Shown: positions 1 through 8,096, counted from the first letter of the stretch. The stretch is DNA of 44,587 nucleotides from an uncultured Eubacteriales bacterium (GCA_913063835.1 CAJXZV010000007.1:1-44587); one strand, 5' to 3'. Made by a program: numbers and translations. Notes: a model not told the origin generated them from the letters alone.

Positions 1-673
1 CCAGCCGGTTAGCCTCCCAGAGGTCGAGGTGAGGCCTCCCCGTCCTCGCCGGTCGGAGGACCCCGCGGCCCAGGCGGTCTTCGGCCTCCCCGGCCACGTC
101 GGGTCCCACTTCGTAACAGCACGGCCCGATCGAGGGCCCCACGGCGGCCACCATGTCGGCCGGCCTCGAGCCGAGGCGCCGGGCCATGAACCTCACGGTC
201 AGGGCGGCGAGCCCGGCCAAGGTCCCCTTCCAGCCGGCGTGGACGATGCCGGCGGCCGGGGTCACCGGGTCGAGCAGGAAGACCGGGACGCAGTCGGCGC
301 ACGACACCGCCAGGGTCAGCCCGGGGGTCACGGTGACCAGCGCGTCCGTGGCCTCGACCCGGCCCGGCCCCGCGACAAGGGCGATGCCCCGGCCGTGGAC
401 CTGCCCGCACGAGGCCACCCCGTCCGGGTCGACACCCAAACAGCCGAAGAGCCGCCGCCGGTTCTCGGCCACAGCCTCCGGGTCGTCGCCGACGCTCAGG
501 CTGACGTTCATCTCGTCCCAGGGCGGGCGGCTCACCCCGCCCCGGCGGGTGGAGAAGACGGCCAGGGTCCCGGGCAGGGCGGACTCGACCGGTCCCATCC
601 TCACGACCGTGACGTCGCCCTCCAGTCGAACGACCGGAAAGGCGCCGGAAGGTCCGGCCGACGGACCGACCAC
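1..673 (-). CDS. pgeF: PgeF/YlmD family peptidoglycan-editing factor, 3' end cut by window edge
   Basis: Partial gene: about 224 residues are present and the C-terminus lies beyond position 1. Reading the minus strand gives the YfiH/YlmD (PgeF) fold family signature: GQVHG with His93, SCADC with Cys128, HAGWKG with His145, and GPSIGPCCYEV. The His-Cys-His set is the metal/catalytic triad of this family, formerly called laccase-domain or polyphenol oxidase. Family members in E. coli remove wrongly incorporated residues from peptidoglycan precursors, and purine nucleosidase-like activity has also been reported. The GTG at 673 is chosen because a GGGGAGGGGG Shine-Dalgarno lies 7 bases upstream; ATG at codon 26 is an alternative. 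It starts 23 bp after the abfD-like gene and is probably cotranscribed. In Bacillus the ylmD gene also lies just beyond sigE-sigG. Confidence 0.9.
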   Translation of the reverse strand, partial: MVGPSAGPSGAFPVVRLEGDVTVVRMGPVESALPGTLAVFSTRRGGVSRPPWDEMNVSLSVGDDPEAVAENRRRLFGCLGVDPDGVASCGQVHGRGIALVAGPGRVEATDALVTVTPGLTLAVSCADCVPVFLLDPVTPAAGIVHAGWKGTLAGLAALTVRFMARRLGSRPADMVAAVGPSIGPCCYEVGPDVAGEAEDRLGRGVLRPARTGRPHLDLWEANRL

Positions 674-696
674 AGAGTGACCCCCTCCCCTTCGCG

Positions 697-2121
697 CTAG
701 CTCGTTATCCCCGCCAGGTGGCGGACGATGGCCTTCTTCTCCTCGAAGTCGTAGAGCCCGGTGATGGCTATCTTCTCCATGATGGGCGACCCACCGCCGT
801 GGATGCCGGCCACCTGCATTACCCCCGAGTTCGACGAGCACAGCATGTCGGATAGGAACCGGAAGCAGCGGTGCTGGTTCTCGGCCGACACATCCGGGTT
901 CCGCATGATGTACTTCTCCAGGAACCGGGCGCTCTCCGGGTCGGCCCACTCGTCCTCCGGCGGGAGGGTGGCGGGAAGCCCTCCGGCGAGGTCGATGAGG
1001 ATCTCGAACTCGTGCATCACATTGACCCCGGCGTGGTAGCGGCCGACGTTGGTGAAGACGATGTCGGGGACCATCGTCCCGGAGGAGGACGGCTGGGCGT
1101 TGACGCTCGCGGCGATGCCGGCGGCGTAGACGAGCTCGCCCACGGCGACCAGTTCGGCCAGCTTGTCGCGCACGTGCGGAGCCTTGGTCACCCCGTTGTA
1201 CTCGGCGACCAGGGCGGCCGCTCCGACGATGATGTCGGAGACGGCCGCCTTGCACCCCGTGTAGCTGTGGCGGTGGTAGGTGGCGAACAGCGCCGCGAGC
1301 TGGCCGGCGTACATGGTCTCCCCGCAGAGGAAGACGCGTTCCCAGGGCACGAAGACGTCGTCGAAGACGGTGAGGGAATCACAGGCCCCGAACTCGGCCG
1401 CCGGCGCCTTCAGGAACCGGCGCGGGCGCGGGTGGGTCGCCCGCACGAACTGGTGCACCCCCTCGGCGTCAGCCGGCACGGCGAAGGCCACCGACCAGTC
1501 CCGGTCCTCCGGCGTCATGAGCCGTGTCGGGAGGACGATGATCTCGTCGCAGTAGGGGCCGATGGTGTTGTGTGCCTTGGCCCCGCGGACGACGATGCCG
1601 TCCTTCTTCTTCTCGACGACGCGCACATAGAGGTCTGGGTCGACCTGCTCGTGAGGGCGCTTGGAGCGGTCGCCCTTGACGTCGGTCTGCGCCGCGTTCC
1701 CGACGAGGTCGTTCTCCTGGAACCACTCGAGGTAGGCGTTGAAGCGGTCGTGGTACTCGGTCCCCATGGCGTCGTCGCAGGCCTTGGTGACCACCGACAA
1801 CGCGTTCAGGGCGTCGACGCCCATGCACCTCTGGATGCACCCGCCCGTGCGGCGGCAGAAGAGCCTCGTCATCTTCTGCTTGGCCAAGAGGTCGTCGGTG
1901 GTGCGGTGGATGTGGCAGAAGCGGTTTATCGTCTTCCCCGTCAGGTGAGAGACGGCCGTGGCCGTGCCCCTCAAGGCCGGGTCGTCCGTCTTGAAGGTCT
2001 CGCTTATCACCCGGATGCCCGGCATTATCTCCGGGTGGTCGCGGTCCACCAGCTCCCCGTTCAGGTGGACGTTCCTGCGCATGCTCCTGAGCTTCTCGAG
2101 GTACTCCTCAGCGGTCCGCAA
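697..2121 (-). CDS. abfD: 4-hydroxybutyryl-CoA dehydratase / vinylacetyl-CoA isomerase-like (AbfD family)
   Basis: About 474 residues, close to the 490 of clostridial AbfD. The family dehydrates 4-hydroxybutyryl-CoA to crotonyl-CoA with a [4Fe-4S] cluster and FAD. The cluster ligands can be placed: Cys95 and Cys99 in GGCIQRC, and His283 and Cys290 in YHRHSYTGCK. This reproduces the spacing of Cys99, Cys103, His292 and Cys299 of the Clostridium aminobutyricum enzyme. Tyr287 and Lys291 match its Tyr296 and Lys300. Flavin monooxygenases of the HpaB group share the fold but lack these ligands, so the dehydratase call is favoured; the true acyl-CoA substrate is inferred. The start is TTG with GGGGAGGGGAG upstream. 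It follows nrdJ by 81 bp. No other gene of 4-aminobutyrate or succinate fermentation is adjacent. Confidence 0.85.
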   Translation of the reverse strand: MRTAEEYLEKLRSMRRNVHLNGELVDRDHPEIMPGIRVISETFKTDDPALRGTATAVSHLTGKTINRFCHIHRTTDDLLAKQKMTRLFCRRTGGCIQRCMGVDALNALSVVTKACDDAMGTEYHDRFNAYLEWFQENDLVGNAAQTDVKGDRSKRPHEQVDPDLYVRVVEKKKDGIVVRGAKAHNTIGPYCDEIIVLPTRLMTPEDRDWSVAFAVPADAEGVHQFVRATHPRPRRFLKAPAAEFGACDSLTVFDDVFVPWERVFLCGETMYAGQLAALFATYHRHSYTGCKAAVSDIIVGAAALVAEYNGVTKAPHVRDKLAELVAVGELVYAAGIAASVNAQPSSSGTMVPDIVFTNVGRYHAGVNVMHEFEILIDLAGGLPATLPPEDEWADPESARFLEKYIMRNPDVSAENQHRCFRFLSDMLCSSNSGVMQVAGIHGGGSPIMEKIAITGLYDFEEKKAIVRHLAGITS

Positions 2122-2202
2122 AGTCTCCCCTCCCCGTTCCTACCCGCGCCCAGGCGCCCCGGCCCCGCGGTCCCACCACGGCGCGCAGCCCGCCGCCGCA
2201 CC

Positions 2203-5200
2203 TCAGCACTCACTGTACCCGCAACAGCGGCACTTGAGACACCCTTCCTCGTGGGCAAGGCAGTACAGTCCGCACGAAGGGCAGAGGTCGAGGCTCCGGG
2301 CCCGCTTCCGGGGGCCGTCCCCACCCTCCTCACCGTTCTCGAACATGCTGAGCTGCCCGGCCTGACGCACCGTCCACGGCGAGACGTCGGCTTCTCCCGC
2401 GAGATACTCGTCCAAGAACTGGGCGATGGCGTCCGGCACCGACTTGACCCGGTTCGGGCCGAAGCCCACGCTGCGGTTTCCTCCGATACCGCTCAGCTCG
2501 CTGGCAATCTCCCGCGGGTCGATCCCGCACCGCAGGGCGAGCGAGATGAGTCTGGCCAGTCCCTCAGTGAAGGCGGCCACGTCGCTCCCGGCCTTGCCTA
2601 TCAGGGCGAAGAGCTCGAAGGGCACCCCGCCGGCCGTGTTGAGGGTTATGTAGAGGTTCCCGAGGGGGGTCACCTTCCGGACGGTGACGCCGTCCAGCCT
2701 CTGAGGCCGCGGGACGGGCTTTATGGACCCCCACGGCCCCCGGTCGAGCACCGGTCGGACCTTTACGCCCCCATCCTCCGCGGCGGCCGCGGGCGCGGCG
2801 CCCTCTGATGAGGCCCCCTCCCCCGCTCCCCCTTCCCCTCGCCCGACATTGAGGACCTGCGACGAGCGGCTGCCGTCGCGGTACACGGTGACCCCCTTGC
2901 AGCCGAGCTCGTAGGCCATCTCGTAGACGGCGCGTATGTCCTCAGGAGTGGCCTCGAAGGGGAGGTTCACCGTCTTGGAGACGGCGTTGTCGGTGTGCTT
3001 CTGGAAGGCCGCCTGCATCCGGACGTGCCACTCCGGGGTGATGTCAAGGGCCGTGACGAACACCCTCTTGACCTCCTCCGGGACCCCGTCCATGCCCTGG
3101 ACGCTCCCGACACGGGCGACCTCGGCGATGAGGGAAGGGCTGTGGAACCCCTTCTGCCGGGCGACAAGCTCGAACTGCGGGTTTATCTCCACAAGCTCCT
3201 CGCCGCCGAGGATTCCGCGCCGGGTGAAGGCTATCGAGAACAGGGGCTCGATGCCGCCGGAAACGCCGGCGATGATGCTGATCGACCCTGTCGGGGCGAT
3301 GGTGGTCGTCGTGGCGTTCCGGAGCGGAGGCCGGTCCGGCACGTCGAGGGCCGAACCGCGGAAGTTGGGGAAGGGGCCCCTCTCAGCGGCGAGAGCGGCC
3401 GAGGCCTCCTTGGAGCGCGAGTCGATGAAACCCATGACCTCCTCGGCCAGGGCGAGGGCCTCCTCGGAGTCGTAAGGGATGCCGAGCCGGATGAGCATGT
3501 CGGCCCAGCCCATGACGCCGAGCCCTATCTTGCGGTTCCCCTTGGTCAGCTCCTCGATGGCGGCCATGGGATACCGGTTGGCGTCGATGACGTTGTCAAG
3601 GTAGTGGACGGCGAGGTCGACGATGCGCCCCATCTCCTCGTAGTCGACCTCCCCCCCGCTGACGAAGCGGGCGAGGTTGATGGAAGCCAGGTTGCACGAC
3701 TCGTAGGGCAGGAGCGGCTGTTCCCCGCAGTTGGAGACGACCACTCCGTTGGCGATGAACGAGTGTGTGACCGGCTCCTGGAGGTCGAAGACGGGCCTCT
3801 CACCGGCGGGCGTGACGGAGGCCACCACATCGGTGAACCTGCAGGAGGGAAAGCCCCGCTTCCGCGTGTCAAGGGCCCTTACACGGTCGGCGCGCCTGCC
3901 GCTGAGGAAGCCCACCACGTCGAGGAACCGCTGAAGGTCCTCCCGGCCGACCCGCAGCTCGTAGAGCGCCCCGTCGGAGGCCTGCTCCTCCCGCTCCTCC
4001 CCGGCGGCGGTCCCGCGCCGGAGGGTCCGCCACGCGACCCGGCCGCGGCCGGAGATGCGGCTCTTCATCCCGAGGGCCAGGAGGAGCCGCTGGACATCCC
4101 GGACGAGACCCAGGGACTCCGATGTCAGCCGGGCGCAGGCGGCCCGGTCCCCGGAGACAACCAGGTTGCCGCCGGCGGTGAACAGAGCTCGCAGGAACCC
4201 GGTCACGGCCTCCCGGGAGGCCGTGAAGAGGGCCTCGGGGACCCTCCTCTCCCCGGCCGCGCCTACGGCCACCCCCAGGCGCCGGAAGAACTCCGCGAAG
4301 GGGCGACCGCGGTAGGAAAGGAGGAGGACGCCGGCCCGGCCCTCCACCGGGCGGACCTCCCGACCGTACCAGCCGTTCAGAGCGGGCATCAGGCGCTCCA
4401 TCGCCGCCCGGTCCTCCGGGGCGAAGGTGAACTCCACCCCGGCGTCAGAGTCGTCCAGACGCAGGCGGCCGCCCGCGACCAGCCAGCCGAGGGCCAGCCC
4501 CAAGTCCTCGCTCCACTCCGTCGGAAGGTCGTGCCGCCTGGGGCGCCCGTCCCGTTCCTCCGCCCGGGTCTCCGGGACGAAGGGCAGACGGGCGGTCTCC
4601 GGAAAGCCGCTCTCCCCCGACTGCAGGAGCACCCGGTGGTACCCGGGCCTGAGGCTTCCGGCCGGAACCCAGCCCTGCGTGGTCATGACCTTGTGGTCGG
4701 GCGTGACCTCCACGGAGTAGCCGGCCTCGGTCGTCACGCGCACCACGGGCCTGGTCCCGCTGGCGAAGGCCCTGCGGACGGGATGGACGCTCACGCCGCC
4801 CACCGCCGCGGCCGCCGCCCCGTCCGTGCCGCTCCGGTAGAGGGTCAGACAGAGCACCCGGTCGTCGGTGGCCACACAGACCCCCCGGACCTCTGCCTCC
4901 TGGACCAGCCGGTCCATGCGGACGAGCCCCTCGGCGGTCGAGACCAGGGCCTCACCGGCCACGCACGGGTTCGTGCTCTCGATGACCCCCAGTTGCGGGG
5001 TGGGGTTGTCGGCGTTGAGCCGGTCGAGGAAGACGACCCCCGGCTCACCGTTGGCCCACGCGCGCCGGGCGATCCTATCGAAGACCTCACGGGCCCTGAG
5101 CCTGCCTCTGACCTCGCCTGTGCGCGGGTTGACGAGCTCGTACTCCTCGTCCTTCCGGACCGCCTCCATGAACCGGTCGGTGAGCCCGACGGAGATGTTG

Positions 5201-7062
5201 AAGTTGGTGACGGCCTCACTGTCCACCTTGGAATCGATGAACTCGAGGATGTCGGGGTGGTCGCAGCGGAGGATGCCCATGTTGGCCCCGCGCCGCGTCC
5301 CCCCCTGCTTGATGGCGTTCGTCGCCGCGTCGAAGACCCGCATGAAGGAGACGGGTCCGCTGGCCACGCCGCCCGTCGACTTCACGATGTCGTCCTTGGG
5401 CCTCAGGCGGGAGAAGGAGAAGCCCGTGTTGTGGACGACCGTCAGGTTCCCCCTGCCGGCGAGGTAGTTGTTGTGCCCCTCGACCGTGAAGTCATAGAAG
5501 ACCTGCGCGGAGGCGGCCGGCCTCACCTCGGCCACCACCGTCCACCCGCGGGCCACCCTCTCCAGGAGGTCCGGACGCCGGGCGATGCCGGCGGTCCCGG
5601 TCTCCGTCCCGGCAGTTGCGAGCAGGTCTTGGACATCCTCGAGGCCTGACGGCGGGCGGCGGTGGGTGGGGCGCCCGCTGGACTCGAGGAGCGCCTCGAG
5701 CCGGACACGCCCCACGGGGTCCTGGACCCAGGGGAGGAGCATCTCCGCCAGCTCAGGGGTCCGGGCGGCCGCAGCAAGCTCGACCTCGTGGAGGGCGGTC
5801 CCGGGCCCGCCCCCCGGGCCCCTCACCCGCAGGGAAGGAGCGAACCCCAGGAGGCTCACCAGGGCCTGGAGACGGCGGGCGAGGTCCGGGCAGACCGTCG
5901 CGAAGACCACCCTGCGCCGCTCGAGGTCGACGCGTCCGCCGGAGTCGATGAGGCCGGCCAGGAAGGCCGCAATCACGGAGAGAGGAGACTTGGTGACAGC
6001 CTCGGTGGCAGCGTCGCCGGAGGCCGCGTCCCGAGACCCGCCGCCGAGGAGACGGCCGACCCGCCAGGCCAGGTCCTCGTCGAGCTCGAGTCCGTCGACT
6101 TCCTGGTAGTCCGTGAACGGCCAGTTGTCGCGGACGCTCGCGTTGGGCTGGAGCAGGATGTCCCCGGGCCGGAGCCGGTCGGCCCGCCGCTCCTCCAGCC
6201 CCCTGTCCGTGAAGACCATGAACGGATGCCACGTGCTCGTGGTCACTTCCGTTCCGTCGCTCGAACGGACGGTCACCTGCTCCTCGGCCGGGACCTCCCA
6301 GCGCCAGAGATGGGTGAGGAGCCTGGGCTCGAACACCCCGCTGGCCGGGTCGAGCGACATGGTCATGATCCCGAGGTCCCGCACGTCCATCACCCGCCAG
6401 CGCTCCCCTTCCGTCTCGGGAACGCCGGTCTGGCGGACGCGCTCGTAAAGGGTGGCGATCTCCTCGATGCCGCAGAAGGTGGTGTGGATAAGAGCGTCTC
6501 CGGCCACGCACCCGCCCCCCGACTGGTGGATGAGGGCGGTGTGCTTGAGGGTGTCGAAGATGCCGTCGAGCGAATCCTCGATGGGCAGAACGAAGCAGGC
6601 CGAGAGCTGCTGGAGTTCCCGGCCGGCGTTCATGAGGGTCGGCGAGTTGAAGAGGAGCTTGAGGTCGGCCATGGCGTCGTAGAGTTCGTCCTCGAAGCGC
6701 TGGAGAGAGGAGCGGCGCTCCCCGAGGAGCTCGAGAAGCCTCCGCCAGCTCACCCTCATGTACCCGCGCTTCCTCATGCTCCTGTAGGCCCTGTGCAGGG
6801 TGGAGATGTCGTAGAAGGTGTACGGCGGTAGGCCGTCCTCCGGGTCGGGGTCGTCGTCGCCTGGCTGCGGACCCTTGTCCTGACCGGCCTCGCGGTCATA
6901 GACCTCCGGGTCGTAGAGGATGTCGATCACCGCCAGGTTCCGCGCCGTCCTCCGGAAGAGCTGGGCCGGCGTCTCGACGACCCTTCCCTTCTCATCCTTG
7001 GCCAGGTAGCGGTTGCGGAGAACGACCATCGCGTTCTCGGTCAGGACAGGCTCTTTCACCAT
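2203..7062 (-). CDS. nrdJ: Adenosylcobalamin-dependent (class II) ribonucleotide reductase with two inteins
   Basis: A 1619-residue precursor; removing two inteins (361 and 412 residues) leaves an 846-residue enzyme, normal for NrdJ. It reduces ribonucleotides to deoxyribonucleotides using a cobalamin-generated thiyl radical. Visible are the redox Cys156 (LSACFVLP), the catalytic NPCGEQ loop rebuilt by splicing intein 2, the PTGSIS loop, the VTVYRDGSR region, and a Cys-rich tail ending CGYSEC that acts as the reducing arm. The N-terminus starts directly with the catalytic region; no ATP-cone is evident. Intein 1 splits GGG/TGFSFS, intein 2 splits STNP/CGEQ. The start ATG has AGGAAGGAAGAG upstream. 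It lies 77 bp after nrdR in the same direction, so NrdR very probably controls it through the shared promoter. Confidence 0.97.
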   Translation of the reverse strand: MVKEPVLTENAMVVLRNRYLAKDEKGRVVETPAQLFRRTARNLAVIDILYDPEVYDREAGQDKGPQPGDDDPDPEDGLPPYTFYDISTLHRAYRSMRKRGYMRVSWRRLLELLGERRSSLQRFEDELYDAMADLKLLFNSPTLMNAGRELQQLSACFVLPIEDSLDGIFDTLKHTALIHQSGGGCVAGDALIHTTFCGIEEIATLYERVRQTGVPETEGERWRVMDVRDLGIMTMSLDPASGVFEPRLLTHLWRWEVPAEEQVTVRSSDGTEVTTSTWHPFMVFTDRGLEERRADRLRPGDILLQPNASVRDNWPFTDYQEVDGLELDEDLAWRVGRLLGGGSRDAASGDAATEAVTKSPLSVIAAFLAGLIDSGGRVDLERRRVVFATVCPDLARRLQALVSLLGFAPSLRVRGPGGGPGTALHEVELAAAARTPELAEMLLPWVQDPVGRVRLEALLESSGRPTHRRPPSGLEDVQDLLATAGTETGTAGIARRPDLLERVARGWTVVAEVRPAASAQVFYDFTVEGHNNYLAGRGNLTVVHNTGFSFSRLRPKDDIVKSTGGVASGPVSFMRVFDAATNAIKQGGTRRGANMGILRCDHPDILEFIDSKVDSEAVTNFNISVGLTDRFMEAVRKDEEYELVNPRTGEVRGRLRAREVFDRIARRAWANGEPGVVFLDRLNADNPTPQLGVIESTNPCVAGEALVSTAEGLVRMDRLVQEAEVRGVCVATDDRVLCLTLYRSGTDGAAAAAVGGVSVHPVRRAFASGTRPVVRVTTEAGYSVEVTPDHKVMTTQGWVPAGSLRPGYHRVLLQSGESGFPETARLPFVPETRAEERDGRPRRHDLPTEWSEDLGLALGWLVAGGRLRLDDSDAGVEFTFAPEDRAAMERLMPALNGWYGREVRPVEGRAGVLLLSYRGRPFAEFFRRLGVAVGAAGERRVPEALFTASREAVTGFLRALFTAGGNLVVSGDRAACARLTSESLGLVRDVQRLLLALGMKSRISGRGRVAWRTLRRGTAAGEEREEQASDGALYELRVGREDLQRFLDVVGFLSGRRADRVRALDTRKRGFPSCRFTDVVASVTPAGERPVFDLQEPVTHSFIANGVVVSNCGEQPLLPYESCNLASINLARFVSGGEVDYEEMGRIVDLAVHYLDNVIDANRYPMAAIEELTKGNRKIGLGVMGWADMLIRLGIPYDSEEALALAEEVMGFIDSRSKEASAALAAERGPFPNFRGSALDVPDRPPLRNATTTTIAPTGSISIIAGVSGGIEPLFSIAFTRRGILGGEELVEINPQFELVARQKGFHSPSLIAEVARVGSVQGMDGVPEEVKRVFVTALDITPEWHVRMQAAFQKHTDNAVSKTVNLPFEATPEDIRAVYEMAYELGCKGVTVYRDGSRSSQVLNVGRGEGGAGEGASSEGAAPAAAAEDGGVKVRPVLDRGPWGSIKPVPRPQRLDGVTVRKVTPLGNLYITLNTAGGVPFELFALIGKAGSDVAAFTEGLARLISLALRCGIDPREIASELSGIGGNRSVGFGPNRVKSVPDAIAQFLDEYLAGEADVSPWTVRQAGQLSMFENGEEGGDGPRKRARSLDLCPSCGLYCLAHEEGCLKCRCCGYSEC
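3730..4965 (-). mobile_element. Intein 2 in NrdJ, inserted directly before the catalytic Cys
   Basis: In-frame insert of 412 residues (precursor residues 700-1111). It begins CVAGEALVS (Cys1), has block B EVTPDHKVM with Thr787 and His790, and ends HSFIANGVVVSN, with Asn1111 followed by Cys1112. Cys1112 is both the +1 splicing nucleophile and the cysteine of the NPCGEQ active-site loop. The penultimate residue is Ser, not His. LAGLIDADG-like motifs at 858-866 (LGWLVAGGR) and 957-965 (LRALFTAGG) again have Gly where the catalytic Asp should be. The first residues resemble intein 1, suggesting a common ancestry. Confidence 0.93.
5428..6510 (-). mobile_element. Intein 1 in NrdJ, with degenerate LAGLIDADG endonuclease domain
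   Basis: In-frame insert of 361 residues (precursor residues 185-545). The N-terminal splice block begins CVAGDALIH with Cys1. Block B is around STWHPF with His279. The C-terminal block ends LTVVHN, with penultimate His544 and terminal Asn545, followed by Thr546 as the +1 nucleophile. LAGLIDADG-type motifs are recognisable at 335-343 (VGRLLGGGS) and 368-376 (LAGLIDSGG), but the catalytic Asp of each is Gly. The splicing residues are intact, so splicing is expected while homing is probably lost. Confidence 0.93.
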
Positions 7063-7139
7063 CAGCAGCTCTTCCTTCCTCTTGGCGGGACGCCGGCCCG
7101 CGGCCCTCCGGACGCCACGGCCCGGCGGTCTGGCGCTCT

Positions 7140-7592
7140 CTACAGTTTGCGGAGTCGTTCGACCTCGCGCTTGAACTCCTCCAGGTCGGCGAACCTCCGG
7201 TAGACCGAGGCGAAGCGGACGTAGGCCACCTCGTCCAGCTTCCTCAGCCTCTCCACGACGAGTTCCCCGATGACCTTGCTGGGGATCTCGTCGTAGCCGA
7301 GCCGCCGTACCTCACGCTCCACCTCGGCGGCGAGGTTCTCTATCTGTTCGGCGGAGACGGGTCGCTTCTCGCAGGCCCGAAGGACCCCGATCACGATCTT
7401 GCGGCGGTCGAAGGCTTCGCGCCGGCCGTCGGACTTCAAGACCACGAGGGGCGGCTCTTCGAGTCTCTCGTAGGTGGTGAAGCGCTCACCGCAGGCTTCG
7501 CACTCCCGGCGGCGTTTGATGACCCGCCGGTCCTGCACCGGCCGGGTGTCGAGGACGCGGGTGTCGGGTCGCCCGCAGGCCGGACAGCGCAA
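7140..7592 (-). CDS. nrdR: Transcriptional repressor NrdR
   Basis: 150 residues, the usual NrdR length. It has an N-terminal zinc ribbon (Cys3, Cys6, Cys31, Cys34) followed by an ATP-cone domain at about residues 46-136. The family senses the ATP/dATP ratio and represses ribonucleotide reductase operons by binding paired 16-bp NrdR boxes. The start is TTG, fixed by GGAGGTGA six bases upstream. It is the first gene of the nrdR-nrdJ pair, and NrdR-box-like sites overlie its own promoter, so autoregulation together with nrdJ is likely. Confidence 0.97.
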   Translation of the reverse strand: MRCPACGRPDTRVLDTRPVQDRRVIKRRRECEACGERFTTYERLEEPPLVVLKSDGRREAFDRRKIVIGVLRACEKRPVSAEQIENLAAEVEREVRRLGYDEIPSKVIGELVVERLRKLDEVAYVRFASVYRRFADLEEFKREVERLRKL

Positions 7593-7633
7593 GACGGGTC
7601 ACCTCCGTGGGAGAACCGGAGAACATACATTCC

Positions 7634-7680
7634 GCACGAGATATAGCATGCCTCTCCATTATAGCCGGGGTATACCTTGT
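7634..7680. promoter_or_regulatory. Pair of NrdR-box-like sites over the nrdR promoter
   Basis: Two 16-bp sites, 7634-7649 and 7665-7680, are separated by 15 bp, the spacing typical of NrdR box pairs. Against the consensus ACACTATATATAGTGT the first matches about 11 of 16 positions and the second about 8. One covers the expected transcription start, the other lies in the -35/-10 spacer. The spacing and place make the call credible despite the weak second site. Confidence 0.5.
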
Positions 7681-7686
7681 AGTCCA
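7658..7686 (-). promoter_or_regulatory. SigmaA-type promoter of nrdR-nrdJ
   Basis: On the minus strand TGGACT (7686-7681) and a perfect TATAAT (7663-7658) are separated by 17 bp. Transcription would start near 7650, about 60 bp before the nrdR TTG. Confidence 0.7.
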
Positions 7687-7724
7687 GTCCGCAAGACTAG
7701 TGACCGTGATCAGGTCCCGCCACC

Positions 7725-7985
7725 TCAACGCGACGGGCGCGGGTCGGTGTAGCCGGGGATGTCCACGAGGATGACGTCGGTGCCTATCTTCTTGATCCTC
7801 TCCCACGGGATGACGTACTCCACCTCCCTCCCGATGAACCCGAGGAACCTCCCGGGACCGGGGACGATGAAGGCGGTGACCTTCCCCGTCTCGAGGTCCA
7901 TCTCGAAGTCGCTGATAAGGCCCAGCCGGGTCCCGTCGAGGACGTTCACCACATCGCGCATTCTCAGGTCGGAAGCTCTGACCAA
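7725..7985 (-). CDS. YlmC/YmxH family PRC-barrel sporulation-associated protein
   Basis: 86 residues if read from TTG at 7985. That start has GGAGAGGTGG at correct spacing, while the upstream in-frame GTGs at 7994 and 7991 lie inside the Shine-Dalgarno. The sequence begins VRASDLRMRDVVNV, then has the PRC-barrel pattern DGTRLGLISDFEMDLETGKV and IPWERIKKIGTDVILVD. It matches the small YlmC/YmxH family found in nearly all endospore formers and usually near sigE-sigG or in other sporulation loci; its molecular role is unknown. It is the first gene downstream (minus direction) of the accessory stretch. A sigmaE-like promoter precedes it, consistent with mother-cell expression. Confidence 0.88.
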   Translation of the reverse strand: MVRASDLRMRDVVNVLDGTRLGLISDFEMDLETGKVTAFIVPGPGRFLGFIGREVEYVIPWERIKKIGTDVILVDIPGYTDPRPSR

Positions 7986-8003
7986 GGCCACCACCTCTCC
8001 GAC

Positions 8004-8030
8004 AGTATATGAGGGGCGGGCCGGCTATCC
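8004..8030 (-). promoter_or_regulatory. SigmaE-like promoter upstream of ylmC-like gene
   Basis: The minus strand reads GGATA (8030-8026), 14 bp, then CATATACT (8011-8004). The -10 fits the Bacillus sigmaE consensus CATAYAMT exactly and the -35 keeps the ATA core. The site lies about 20 bp before the TTG start. The element TATACT inside it could also serve sigmaA, but no -35 for that is seen. Confidence 0.4.
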
Positions 8031-8067
8031 CACGGGTGGGCGGCCGGAGGCGCCCTGACCGGGGATA

Positions 8068-8096
8068 CTGACCGGTTTAGGGGTTGCTCCTAATAC
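8068..8096 (+). promoter_or_regulatory. Possible sigmaA promoter of the aminotransferase-dikinase pair
   Basis: CTGACC (8068-8073), 17 bp, TAATAC (8091-8096) on the plus strand, in the 226-bp divergent gap before the aminotransferase. Four of six bases match in each element. Transcription would start about 110 bp upstream of the gene. Confidence 0.35.

Noticed and set aside
9-410. Separate small minus-strand gene of 133 codons at the left edge
   Set aside because: It is an alternative frame inside pgeF, whose own frame shows all catalytic motifs and runs off the edge.
871-2808. 645-codon plus-strand frame across abfD-like gene and the end of nrdJ
   Set aside because: Shadow; it crosses two genes and an intergenic gap without any domain.
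2995-5649. 884-codon plus-strand frame across nrdJ
   Set aside because: Antisense shadow of the ribonucleotide reductase; no motif, biased composition.
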